From Eubacteriales bacterium (GTDB lineage: Bacteria > Bacillota > Clostridia > Lachnospirales > Lachnospiraceae): 64,000 bases of DNA. Below are positions 29,529 through 38,357 of this stretch, in pieces. The translations under genes were made by a program, and so were the position numbers. Location of the stretch: NCBI GenBank assembly GCA_030536575.1, contig JAUNPS010000002.1:163923-227922 (forward strand), read 5' to 3'. The notes under the pieces were generated by a model. The model did no database searches and was not told the DNA's origin. It saw only the letters and a list, made by a program, of their open reading frames with translations. The number at the start of each line of letters is the position of its first letter. The stretch's first letter is position 1.

Positions 29529-31661
29529 CTAAATCTCCACTTCTACACACTCCACAATCTCCGCCGCAGACTTCCCGGCATAAATCCGATACGCCCCCGG
29601 CTTCGCACAAAACGCCTTCTCCCGCGCATCATAATGCGCAAAAGCTTCTTTCTCAAGAGTCAATACAACTTCACTACTCTCCCCCGGCTCCAGCGCCACT
29701 TTTTCAAACGCCCGCAGCTCCTTCACCGGATACACGCTCTCCTCTTCCGTCGGCCCCACATAAATCTGCACGACCTCTTTTCCGGCTCTGTCCCCGGTAT
29801 TCGTGATTTTCAGGCTCACAGCCACCTTGGGCTGCTCCGCGCCCTTTTTCACCTCCGCGCGCAGGCCTTCCCATGCAAATTCCGTATAAGAAAGCCCATG
29901 TCCAAACGGGAATGCCACCGGAACCTTCTTCGTCTCATAGTAGCGATAGCCCACAAAGCGCCCTTCCCGGTACGCCACGGTCTTCCCGCCCGGATACTCC
30001 CCGACGCAATGTGCCGGGCAATCCAGATGCGTAAACGGAAAACTCTCCGGCAGCCGCCCGGACGGATTCACCTGGCCAAACAGCACCTCCGCCAGCGCCG
30101 TCCCGCCTTCCATCCCCGCGTACCAATGCCAGACCACCGCCTTCGCCTGTGAAAGCCATTCGCCCATCTCCACCGGGGAACCGGCGGCCATCACGACCAC
30201 CGTATTCGGATTGGCCGCCAAGACCTCCCGGATCACCTGATCCTGGCCATAAGGCAGCTTCATATCCGGCCGGTCATGACCCTCGCTGTCCTGCTGGTGG
30301 TTCAGGCCTCCGACAAAAATGACCTGCTCATACTGCGCTGCCAACTCCACGGCTTCCCTGCGCAGCTTCTCTTCGAGAGCCAGGACATCTGCCTGGAGCT
30401 CCTCCGCCTGTCCGACGGAACCTCCGCCGTTTTCCAAGCTGTCCGCCTGCCAGTTCACGGGCTTCTCTTCCTGGTCACAGTCATAAGCCACATAACCGGG
30501 AACCCAGTCCACCTGGGCATTCCCGCCCAGAAGTTTCTTGATTCCCATCAGCGGCGTGATTTCATACAATGCCTTGATTTCCGCGCTTCCGCCGCCGCAC
30601 GAATGAATCCGGTTCGCGTTATCGCCGATCACCAGAATCCGCTGGCCTGCCTTCTTCGCAAGCGGCAGAAGATGCTCCTCATTCTTCAGGAGAACCACGG
30701 ATTCCCTGGCCGTATCCAGCGCCGCTGCACGGTGCTCCGGGGTATTGTAGCAGCCGGCTTTCCGCTCCGCGCCGTCCAGCATATGAAGCCGCTCCATCAG
30801 CCGCAGGATATTGCGCACCTTTTCATCGATCAGCGCTTCCGGAAGTTCGCCTTTTTCTACGGCTTCCTTCAGAGGTTCGGCCATAAAATACTCGTCAAAA
30901 TTGTCCGTCACGGACATCTCGATATCCAGGGCGCTTTCTGCGGCCTCTTTCGTCCGGTGCACACCGCCCCAGTCCGAGACAATCACGCCGTCAAAGCCCC
31001 ATTCCTCCCGCAGAACCTGATTCAGCAGGCCCTTGCTTTCGCAGCAATGTTCTCCCCGGAATCGGTTATACGCCCCCATCAGGGACAGCGAACCGCCCTC
31101 CTTCACCGCCTTCTCGAAGGCCGGAAGGTAAATTTCCCGCAGGGGTTCCTCGTCTACTTCCACTTCCACCCAAAGCCGCTCAGTTTCCTGGTTATTCAGC
31201 GCAAAGTGTTTGACGCAGGCGGACACATCCCATTCCTGCACGCCCTGAATCAGCGGCACGGCCAGCTCTCCGGCCAGGTACGGGTCTTCGCTCATGTATT
31301 CAAAATCACGGCCGCAGAGCGGGCTTCTCTTGATATTCACGCCAGGCCCCAGGATCATATCTTTGCCCCGGCCGCGCGCCTCCGCGCCGAGCACGCGGCC
31401 GCTTTCGCGGGCCGCTTCCCGGTTCCAGGTGGCGGCGATGGCGCTGTTGCTCGGCAGGTAGCTCACATAATCGTCCGTGGTTCCGATGGGAATCCACTGG
31501 TCGTTTTCGAATTCATTGCGCACGCCCATGGGGCCGTCCGACATTTTCAAAGGCGGGATGCCCAGGCGCGGGACGCCCTTCGTGCGGAACAGCCCGTCCC
31601 CATGAATCATGCCGATCTTCTCCTCCAGAGTCAGCTCCTTAACCAATTCATCAATCTTCAT
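29529..31661 (-). CDS. Glycoside hydrolase family 3 (beta-glucosidase type)
   Basis: A 710-residue cytoplasmic enzyme (no signal peptide); AGAGGAG lies 10 bases before the ATG. The N-terminal TIM barrel holds GDGLFRTKGVPRLGIPPLKM, SDGPMGVR, RSPLCGRDFEYMSEDPYLAG, KHFALNNQE and the nucleophile Asp230 in VSDWGG. The alpha/beta sandwich domain (about 320-560) has VVLLKNEEHLLPL and the general acid region EGHDRPDMKLP. A C-terminal fibronectin-III-like domain starts near FPFGHGLSYTEFAWE. GH3 enzymes remove beta-linked glucose, xylose or other sugars from the non-reducing end; beta-glucosidase is likely but not proven. It is on the same strand as, and 271 bases behind, the alpha-xylosidase gene. Confidence 0.92.
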   Translation of the reverse strand: MKIDELVKELTLEEKIGMIHGDGLFRTKGVPRLGIPPLKMSDGPMGVRNEFENDQWIPIGTTDDYVSYLPSNSAIAATWNREAARESGRVLGAEARGRGKDMILGPGVNIKRSPLCGRDFEYMSEDPYLAGELAVPLIQGVQEWDVSACVKHFALNNQETERLWVEVEVDEEPLREIYLPAFEKAVKEGGSLSLMGAYNRFRGEHCCESKGLLNQVLREEWGFDGVIVSDWGGVHRTKEAAESALDIEMSVTDNFDEYFMAEPLKEAVEKGELPEALIDEKVRNILRLMERLHMLDGAERKAGCYNTPEHRAAALDTARESVVLLKNEEHLLPLAKKAGQRILVIGDNANRIHSCGGGSAEIKALYEITPLMGIKKLLGGNAQVDWVPGYVAYDCDQEEKPVNWQADSLENGGGSVGQAEELQADVLALEEKLRREAVELAAQYEQVIFVGGLNHQQDSEGHDRPDMKLPYGQDQVIREVLAANPNTVVVMAAGSPVEMGEWLSQAKAVVWHWYAGMEGGTALAEVLFGQVNPSGRLPESFPFTHLDCPAHCVGEYPGGKTVAYREGRFVGYRYYETKKVPVAFPFGHGLSYTEFAWEGLRAEVKKGAEQPKVAVSLKITNTGDRAGKEVVQIYVGPTEEESVYPVKELRAFEKVALEPGESSEVVLTLEKEAFAHYDAREKAFCAKPGAYRIYAGKSAAEIVECVEVEI

Positions 31662-31711
31662 ACAGTAAATACTCCTCTTATTTCCAGTTCATTCATCCGC
31701 CAACGCGGCCT

Positions 31712-31797
31712 GCTTTCGGCCCCGGCTTGGGCAGCCGCTCCATAGCTCTCAGTCCGGCTTTCAGCCCCGGTTTGGGCGGCCACGGCACAGCTCCCAG
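31712..31797. repeat. GC-rich intergenic region with a 41-base direct repeat
   Basis: In the 271 bases between the GH31 and GH3 genes, bases 31712-31752 and 31757-31797 are imperfect copies (GCTTTCRGCCCCGGYTTGGG and on). A short minus-strand frame covering it has repeated Pro-Lys-Pro residues but no ribosome site. No gene is called. Confidence 0.45.
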
Positions 31798-31932
31798 CCT
31801 CGGTTCAGCCACCCAGCCGCGCCTTTGCGCTCGGTTCGCGTGGCCACAGTACGGCCCCCAGTCAAACGCCAAGCCCGTGTTCACAAGCCACCCAGCGCGC
31901 CCCAAACCGCCCGCCGGGCATCCCCGGCTCGC

Positions 31933-34272
31933 TTACTCCGTCAGCCGCAGCACAACCTCACCGCATCCGTCAACCGCCACCAGCGTATCCTTCCCATCAC
32001 TCACCGCTTCCGCGCACGCCTGCACATTGCCCACATTAACCAAGCGCACCTTCACCGGCTTCTCCGCTTCCACACGAATCCGAATCTCCAATCCATCCTT
32101 CACAATCCAGGCCCGCACACCCACGCTTCCATCCATCCGGTAAACCACCGTACTGGCCTCCTCGCCATCGATCAGCGCATAAGCATTCAGCGTCAGCCCT
32201 TCCGTATAATCATAATCCGGCTTCTCCTCACAATCACCCATGGCAATGATGCTGTTCTCCTTCACAAACGCCGGAATCGACAAATACCCGCATTCTTCCT
32301 CATACCACTTTTCTCCCTGGTAAACCTCCCCAGTCAGAAAATGCGTCCAGGTTCCCTTCGGCAGATAAAACTCCGCCCGGCTGTCCTCATTAAAAATCGG
32401 CGCAACCAGCATCGAATCCCCAAAGAAATACTGCTTATCCAAATACCCGCAAGTCTTATCCTCCGTATATTCCAGCACCATACTGCGCATCACCGGCACA
32501 CCCGTCTTCGACGTCTCCACCGCATTCCGATACAGATACGGCATCATCCGCGCCTTCAGCCTCGTGAAATACCGCACCACATCCACGGCCTCATCATCAT
32601 AAACCCACGGCACCCGGTAAGACGTGCTCCCATGCAGCCTGGAATGAGAAGAAAACAGCCCAAACGCCGCCCATCTCTTATACACATCCGGCGTAGACGT
32701 ATGCTCAAACCCGCCGATATCATGGCTCCAATAGCCAAATCCGGACATAGTCAGAGACAACCCGCCTCGCAGGCTCTCCTCCATGGACCCATAATCCGAC
32801 CAGCAGTCGCCGCCCCAATGCACCGGGAATTTCTGGCCGCCCACAGTCGCGGAACGTGCGAACAGCACAGCCTCGCCTTTCCCTCTCTTCTCCTCCAGAA
32901 CCTCGTATACGGCCTGATTATACAAGTATGTATAGTAATTATGCATTTTCTCCGGGTCGGAACCGTCATAATAAACCGCATTGACCGGAATCCGCTCGCC
33001 AAAATCCGTCTTAAAGCAGTCCACGCCCATATCCAGAAGCCCGGCCAGCTTGTCCTGATACCACTTCCGCGCTTCCGGATTCGTGAAGTCCACCAGAGCC
33101 ATACCCGGCTGCCACATATCCCATTGCCATACGTCGCCATTCTCCCTCTTCAGGAAATAGCCGTTCTTCACGCCTTCCTCGAACAGGATCGATTCCTGGC
33201 CAATGTAGGGGTTAATCCACACGCAGATATTCAAGCCCTTGGCCTTAATGCGCTTCAGCATGCCCTCCGGGTCCGGGAACACCCGCTCATCCCACACGAA
33301 ATCCGTCCAATGAAACTCCTTCATCCAGAAGCAGTCGAAATGGAACACCCGCAGAGGGATACCCCGGTTCTGCATGCCGTCAATAAAGCTCATAACCGTT
33401 TCTTCATCATAATTCGTCGTAAAAGAAGTGGACAGCCACAGTCCAAACGTCCACGGCGCAGGCAGGGAGGGCTTTCCGGTCAGGTCGGTGTAGCGCTCCA
33501 GCACCTCTTTCATGGTCGGGCCGTTGATGATAAAGTAATCCAGGGATTCGCCCGGAACGGAAAATTCCACCTTCGCCACCTGCTCGCTGGCGATTTCAAA
33601 GGAAACCTTTCCCGGATAGTTCACGAATACGCCGTAGCCTTTGTTCGTCAGGTAGAACGGAATGTTTTTGTAAGACTGGTCGGTGCTGGTGCCGCCGTCC
33701 TCATTCCAGATATCCACGGACTGGCCGTTTTTCGTAAAGGCGGAAAAACGTTCGCCCAGGCCGTAAACCAGTTCGCCCACAGAGAGGCCAAGCTGCTGGC
33801 GCATGTAGGCATGGCCTTCCGGATCTTTTTCATAAGCAAGGCCTTTCCAGTCGGTACGCATGTAAGCCAGGTCTTTCGCCACGCTCTTGGTCATAGGTTT
33901 GCCGTCGCGCAGGAAAGTCATTGTCCAGGGATTTTTCGTAATGCGGACACTTAAGCTGCCGCTTGCAATGGTAATCGTCTCTTCGGTTTCGGTCACGTCC
34001 AGATCCTGGGCCTCCATATTCAATTCGAATTCCGGGCTCTTGGCCTGTACGCCCATATAATGAGAGGTCTGCACACGCAGGACTTCCGGCGCGGGGGAGG
34101 TGATCTTCACCGTCAGGTTCACGCCGCCCAGGGTATCGCCCCTCTTCACCACATGATACGTCGGCGCACAGATCGACACCTCTTTTTCTTTCCTCGTTAT
34201 AAAATAAGCCTCACAGGGGGTAAAACACTCCACGCCTTCCTTCTGAAGCCAGCATCCGTTTCCAAATTTCAT
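31933..34272 (-). CDS. yicI: GH31 alpha-xylosidase (YicI type)
   Basis: A 779-residue cytoplasmic enzyme, close in length to E. coli YicI (772). AAGGAGG before the ATG at 34270-34272 fixes MKFGNGCWLQKEGVECF as the start. It removes alpha-1,6-linked xylose from xyloglucan oligosaccharides such as isoprimeverose (family knowledge). Domains: N-terminal beta-sandwich (1 to about 250), catalytic barrel (about 260-580), then two beta domains. The nucleophile is Asp423 in KTDFGE and the acid/base is Asp489 in GGDCWSDY; both are shifted by exactly 7 from Asp416 and Asp482 of YicI. The HFDCFWMKEFHWTDF loop (about 311-325) is the YicI-specific xylose-selecting segment. It is divergent from a YesM/YesN system. 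Confidence 0.95.
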   Translation of the reverse strand: MKFGNGCWLQKEGVECFTPCEAYFITRKEKEVSICAPTYHVVKRGDTLGGVNLTVKITSPAPEVLRVQTSHYMGVQAKSPEFELNMEAQDLDVTETEETITIASGSLSVRITKNPWTMTFLRDGKPMTKSVAKDLAYMRTDWKGLAYEKDPEGHAYMRQQLGLSVGELVYGLGERFSAFTKNGQSVDIWNEDGGTSTDQSYKNIPFYLTNKGYGVFVNYPGKVSFEIASEQVAKVEFSVPGESLDYFIINGPTMKEVLERYTDLTGKPSLPAPWTFGLWLSTSFTTNYDEETVMSFIDGMQNRGIPLRVFHFDCFWMKEFHWTDFVWDERVFPDPEGMLKRIKAKGLNICVWINPYIGQESILFEEGVKNGYFLKRENGDVWQWDMWQPGMALVDFTNPEARKWYQDKLAGLLDMGVDCFKTDFGERIPVNAVYYDGSDPEKMHNYYTYLYNQAVYEVLEEKRGKGEAVLFARSATVGGQKFPVHWGGDCWSDYGSMEESLRGGLSLTMSGFGYWSHDIGGFEHTSTPDVYKRWAAFGLFSSHSRLHGSTSYRVPWVYDDEAVDVVRYFTRLKARMMPYLYRNAVETSKTGVPVMRSMVLEYTEDKTCGYLDKQYFFGDSMLVAPIFNEDSRAEFYLPKGTWTHFLTGEVYQGEKWYEEECGYLSIPAFVKENSIIAMGDCEEKPDYDYTEGLTLNAYALIDGEEASTVVYRMDGSVGVRAWIVKDGLEIRIRVEAEKPVKVRLVNVGNVQACAEAVSDGKDTLVAVDGCGEVVLRLTE

Positions 34273-34382
34273 TCGTTTATCCTCCTTATGCCTTTTTTCC
34301 ATTTTTCACCGCCATTATAACGGAGATTTCTCCGAAAGAAAACCGTCAATTTTCCATTTTCTTTACTCTAATTTTTAGAGCG

Positions 34383-34725
34383 GTTACTGTTCTTACGTAC
34401 CTGAGCAGCTAAGTGCTCGTTACAGTTCACACGTCACCAGCTTTTCCCATTTTTAACCACTACGGCATAACCGGACGTCACCGTGCCGTCGAAAAACTTC
34501 CGGGGAACGGGGCAACGTCATCGTCAAACTTCCCCTAACTGCGACTAAGCCGCTCAGGAGAGCCTTCGCGGCTAAGTCTTAGTAAGGGGCGATTTCGACT
34601 CTTCCTAAGTGCGCCCCTCGAAACACGTCCCCGTAAGCTTTCCGTCTTCACGGTAACTGTGTATAGATGACTGGGAAGCGCCAGAAGGCTGGCGATGTGT
34701 GAACAGTAACAAGTGCTCAGGTATT
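34383..34725. mobile_element. Type A miniature element, copy 4, shortened and interrupted
   Basis: GTTACTGTTC at 34383 is joined directly to TTACGTACCTGAGCAGCT, skipping about 90 bases of the intact element, probably by recombination at the repeated GTTC. It then reads AAGTGCTC, is interrupted by the type B element (34419-34710), and resumes with AAGTGCTC and AGGTA. The right end is lost. Confidence 0.75.
34419..34710. mobile_element. Type B miniature element (292 bp), nested
   Basis: The ends are GTTACAGTTCACACGTCACC and the near-inverse GGCGATGTGTGAACAGTAAC (17 of 20 match when inverted). AAGTGCTC flanks it on both sides (34411-34418 and 34711-34718), an 8-base target duplication made in a type A element. 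Inside is a long hairpin built on GACTAAGCCGC and GCGGCTAAGTC, bounded by CCCCT and AGGGG. No ORF longer than a few dozen codons is seen. Confidence 0.82.
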
Positions 34726-34823
34726 ATTACAAGTCAAAACATATGTTCCGGTAGCCAAACGTCCGGTTTTCTTTTATAATAAATACATAAGAGAAAATTA
34801 AGAAATTGAAAGGAACGGAACCT

Positions 34824-36623
34824 ATGAACCGCTGGATTCAAAAACTATTCAGCAATGCCAAGGTCCAGCGCCAGCTCGTAACGACCTTTCTCCTGACCAT
34901 CACCCTGCCCCTTTTGGCAATCGGTCTTTTTTTACTGATTATCACCAACCGAAACCTGACCCAGCATTACCAGGAGCAGGCCAACTCGGACAACCTCCGC
35001 GTCAAGTCCATTTTTCTGGACACCACGCTGACCGTCTATAATCTGGCCGAAACCCTCGCCTCAGACTCGACGCTTACCGCTATCCTGACCAACACCTATG
35101 AGTCTGACGCAGAACGCTACCGCGCCACGGACAACTACGACTTTTTAAAAAATGTCCTTGCCAAAAATGCATCCCTCGAAACGCTCTGTATTTATTCCCC
35201 GAATGAATCTCTGGGAGACTTCGGCTATTTTGCAACGTTCACGGATGAAATCCGGGAAACCGACTGGTACAAGCAGGCCTCCGAAACCGTCACGCCCTTC
35301 TGGAAAATCCACACCCGCATCAGCCGGGTGGGCGCCGAATACCAGGAACTGACCCTGTTCTGGCGAATTCCTCTGATTCAATCCGGAGATTTCGCCGTGG
35401 CTGTCTGGACGGTCAGCGACAACTACCTGCGAAACCGCATTGAAAACAACAGCTTCGAAACCATTGCCTGTGTAAACCAGGATCCTTGTTTTTACACCAC
35501 TGACCGGACAAAGAAGGGGGATGTCTTTCCCCTTACGCTGGATTCCGAAACGCTGCTTTACAACGCGCAGGGAACTCTGGAGCTCACCGACAATACGCGG
35601 GCAATCGGCTGCGTCAGCACCCTGATCCCCTACCGTTCGAACGACGCTATCTACATTCTGTCCCTGGATCGGGACGCTATTAACACGATCCATAAGACCA
35701 CGTTTTCGTATGGGATTCTGGTAATTGCCTCGCTCCTGTTCCCGTTTCTGCTGTACTACCTGTTCAGCCGCTATTTCAGCGCGCGGGTAGTCACGCTGCG
35801 AAACGCCATGCACCAGGCCGGAAGCGGAAACTATAACATCATCGACCATTTCCAGGGCAATGACGAGCTCTCCGAAGCCTTCGGCGACCTGAAAACCATG
35901 ATCGGGGAAATCCAGGAAACAGAAGCCCGGATGTACCAGGCCCAGATCAACGAACAGAAGCTTTTAAACCAGCAGCAGCAAATGGAATTCAAGCTGCTGG
36001 CCAGCCAGATTAACCCGCATTTCCTGTACAATACGCTGGAAACCATCCGCATGAAAGCCTTCACCGCCGGAAACAAAGACGTCGCCAAGGCCATCAAACT
36101 GCTGGGAAAATCCCTGCGCTATGTGCTGGAAAATACGGGAACCACCTCCACCACGCTGGATAAGGAACTTTCCTATATCGAAACCTACCTTTCCATTCAA
36201 AAGGTGCGTTTCGGCGACCAGGTCAGCTACGCGCTGGATGCGCCGCCCGGATTGGACTTGAGCCAGTACCAGATTCTTCCGCTGCTTCTGCAGCCCATTG
36301 TGGAAAATGCCTTTTCCCACGGATTGGAGGGCAATGGCCATTGCGGGGAAATCCGCATCACGATCCGGGAAGAGGACTCCACCCTCTGCATCACCGTTTC
36401 CGACAACGGGGTCGGCATGACAAAGGAAGAGCTGGAAGCCCTGCGGCTCAGTATCCAGGCCCAGGATCAGGCCCGCACACGCAGCATCGGTCTTTACAAC
36501 ATTAATCAGAGAATCAAACTCTGCTACGGACGCGAACACGGACTGGAAATCGACAGCGCCCCCGGCGCAGGCACCTCTGTGACCTTACGATTACCGCAAA
36601 ATAAACTTGATGGGGATGAGTAA
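34824..36623 (+). CDS. YesM-type sensor histidine kinase
   Basis: A 599-residue membrane kinase; AAAGGA lies before the ATG at 34824, with an in-frame TTG six codons earlier ignored. Membrane segments at about 17-40 and 290-315 enclose an extracellular dCache-like sensor of about 250 residues. HAMP follows, then the His_kinase domain with QINPHFLYNTLETIR, whose His is the phosphorylated one, and a HATPase domain with PIVENAFSHGLEG (N box), VSDNGVGM (G1) and SIGLYNINQRIKL (G2). Members of this family sense sugars or binding-protein complexes outside the cell and phosphorylate a YesN-type regulator, encoded directly downstream. The GH31, GH3, GH42 and transporter genes around it are the likely targets. 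Confidence 0.93.
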   Translation: MNRWIQKLFSNAKVQRQLVTTFLLTITLPLLAIGLFLLIITNRNLTQHYQEQANSDNLRVKSIFLDTTLTVYNLAETLASDSTLTAILTNTYESDAERYRATDNYDFLKNVLAKNASLETLCIYSPNESLGDFGYFATFTDEIRETDWYKQASETVTPFWKIHTRISRVGAEYQELTLFWRIPLIQSGDFAVAVWTVSDNYLRNRIENNSFETIACVNQDPCFYTTDRTKKGDVFPLTLDSETLLYNAQGTLELTDNTRAIGCVSTLIPYRSNDAIYILSLDRDAINTIHKTTFSYGILVIASLLFPFLLYYLFSRYFSARVVTLRNAMHQAGSGNYNIIDHFQGNDELSEAFGDLKTMIGEIQETEARMYQAQINEQKLLNQQQQMEFKLLASQINPHFLYNTLETIRMKAFTAGNKDVAKAIKLLGKSLRYVLENTGTTSTTLDKELSYIETYLSIQKVRFGDQVSYALDAPPGLDLSQYQILPLLLQPIVENAFSHGLEGNGHCGEIRITIREEDSTLCITVSDNGVGMTKEELEALRLSIQAQDQARTRSIGLYNINQRIKLCYGREHGLEIDSAPGAGTSVTLRLPQNKLDGDE

Positions 36624-36624
36624 A

Positions 36625-38163
36625 ATGAAAGTATTAATTGCTGATGACGAACCTGCCGTATTAGAAGGACTTAAGTATATCATCGACTGGGAAGACTTAG
36701 GCTTTACCATCTGCAGCGAAGCTTCCACCGGATCGGAAGCCTTCGAAAAGCTGTTAAAGCTCTGGCCGGACCTGGTGCTGATGGATATCAAGATGCCTCA
36801 TATGACGGGGATTGAGATTATTCAGAAGGCGCGGAAAGCCGGATTTACCGGACATTTTATCATTTTGAGCGGCTATTCGGATTTCACCTACGCCCAGACC
36901 GCCATCCGCTACGGCGTGAATTTTTACCTCACCAAGCCAATCGACGAGGATGAATTGGAGGAAGCGGTGCGTTCGGTGGCCGATGCCATCCGCAAGGAGC
37001 GCAAGGACTCCTCCAACATGCACCAATACCGGGAAAAGGCCCGCGATTCCATCTTACAGGGCCTGCTCACCGGAACGAGCGACCTCTCTTCGTTTGATTT
37101 AAATGACCTGCACCTGTTCGCCGACGTGTATCAGGTGGTCATTTACGAACGGTATAACCAGGATTCTTTCCAGCCCTCCTGGGATTTCGCCACCCTGCTG
37201 CGGGTCGCGAACCAGGAAAACAACGCCTTCGAGCATATCACCGTCGATAACCGGGACGTGATGCTGCTCAAAGGGAGCCGTTCCAGGGAGCATTTTGAAA
37301 ATCTGCTCTCCCATTACGACCAGAATCCCCAGAAGGGTTCGCCCCTGGATTCCCTGTTTCTGACCTATGGCCCTCCGGTCTATCGGCTGGATCGGATTTC
37401 GGATTCCTACCAGGATGCCCTGGCCCTGCTCGGACGGCGCTTTTTCTGCGAACCGAACCAGCACATCCTGGGGTATCAGGCCCTGCCCGATTTCATGAAC
37501 CGAAAAAGCAGCGAACCGCTGGAAACCTCTTACTATTCCGAAACGCTGGCCAACCTGTTAAAAAGCCAGAGCCGGGGACGGCTGGCGGAATGCCTTCAGT
37601 CTCTGGAACAGAAGCTGTACTATTCTTCCGAGAGCATCAGCAGCATCAAGTTCCAGTTAATCGACATTTATTTACAGATTAAGCAGACCATGAGCGTGAC
37701 CTACGGCTCCTCGCAGATTCCGTTCCCGACGAACTCCGCAGTCATTGACCTGGTTCAGAGCAAGTGCTATCTCTATGAGATTATCCAGTTCTTCTCCGAA
37801 CAGTTTGAAGTGTTCATGAATGCCATCGGTTCACCGTCCAGCGAGAACATCATAGATGAAATCCTGCATTACATCGACCACAATTACCAGGAGAACTTAA
37901 AGCTTGAGGGAATCGCGCCTTTGTTTGGCTATAACAGCTCCTATCTGGGAAAAATTTTCACGAAAAATGTCGGTGAAAACTTTAACTCCTACCTGGACCG
38001 GGTGCGCATCGAGCATTCCAAAAGCCTGCTGTTAAGCGACAAGTACAAGGTCTATGAGGTGGCCGAGCGGGTCGGCTATAAAAATGTGGACTATTTCCAC
38101 AAGAAATTTAAAAAATACACCGGGTTAAGCCCGGCCGAATTCCGGAAAAACAACGCTTTGTAA
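36625..38163 (+). CDS. YesN-type response regulator with AraC DNA-binding domain
   Basis: A 512-residue regulator starting MKVLIADDEPAVLEGLKYII, one base behind the kinase stop; GGGG nine bases before the ATG serves as ribosome site (an ATG three codons earlier is possible). The receiver domain (1-120) has the acidic pair DDE, phospho-acceptor Asp in LVLMDIKMPHMTG (about residue 55), Ser in ILSGYSD and Lys in LTKPID. A long middle region (about 140-400) of the YesN type follows, and the C-terminus is an AraC domain with two helix-turn-helix units: NLKLEGIAPLFGYNSSYLGK and YKVYEVAERVGYKNVDYFHK, then KYTGLSPAEFRK. It should activate the local sugar genes when phosphorylated. Confidence 0.94.
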   Translation: MKVLIADDEPAVLEGLKYIIDWEDLGFTICSEASTGSEAFEKLLKLWPDLVLMDIKMPHMTGIEIIQKARKAGFTGHFIILSGYSDFTYAQTAIRYGVNFYLTKPIDEDELEEAVRSVADAIRKERKDSSNMHQYREKARDSILQGLLTGTSDLSSFDLNDLHLFADVYQVVIYERYNQDSFQPSWDFATLLRVANQENNAFEHITVDNRDVMLLKGSRSREHFENLLSHYDQNPQKGSPLDSLFLTYGPPVYRLDRISDSYQDALALLGRRFFCEPNQHILGYQALPDFMNRKSSEPLETSYYSETLANLLKSQSRGRLAECLQSLEQKLYYSSESISSIKFQLIDIYLQIKQTMSVTYGSSQIPFPTNSAVIDLVQSKCYLYEIIQFFSEQFEVFMNAIGSPSSENIIDEILHYIDHNYQENLKLEGIAPLFGYNSSYLGKIFTKNVGENFNSYLDRVRIEHSKSLLLSDKYKVYEVAERVGYKNVDYFHKKFKKYTGLSPAEFRKNNAL

Positions 38164-38186
38164 AAACGTGCCGCAGAGGGAACGCA

Positions 38187-38328
38187 GTTACTGTTCACTC
38201 GTACCTCGCTCCAGAAACAATTCGCAGGCTCATTTTGAGTTTTGCTTCGCAAAAGAGCCTGCTCACTCCTGAATCACGTTCTTACGTACCTGAGCAGCTA
38301 AGTGCTCAGGTACTGCCTGAACAGTAAC
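38187..38328. mobile_element. Type A miniature element, copy 2 (142 bp)
   Basis: Same length and hairpins as copy 1 with a few base changes (the left-end hairpin is weakened: CCAGAAAC instead of CCAGTAAC). Flanked by GGAACGCA at 38179-38186 and 38329-38336, a perfect 8-base target duplication. It lies between the convergent response-regulator and GH42 genes. Confidence 0.88.
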
Positions 38329-38357
38329 GGAACGCATTCTTTCTGCGGCATATTTTG

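Noticed and set aside
30276-31745. A 489-codon plus-strand frame opposite the GH3 gene
   Set aside because: Antisense shadow without start signals or recognisable motifs.
31693-31905. Short minus-strand frame with Pro-Lys repeats between GH31 and GH3
   Set aside because: No ribosome site; repetition reflects the DNA repeat. Kept only as a repeat feature.
31825-33954. A 709-codon plus-strand frame opposite the alpha-xylosidase
   Set aside because: Arg/His/Pro-rich nonsense opposite a gene with exact GH31 catalytic residues.
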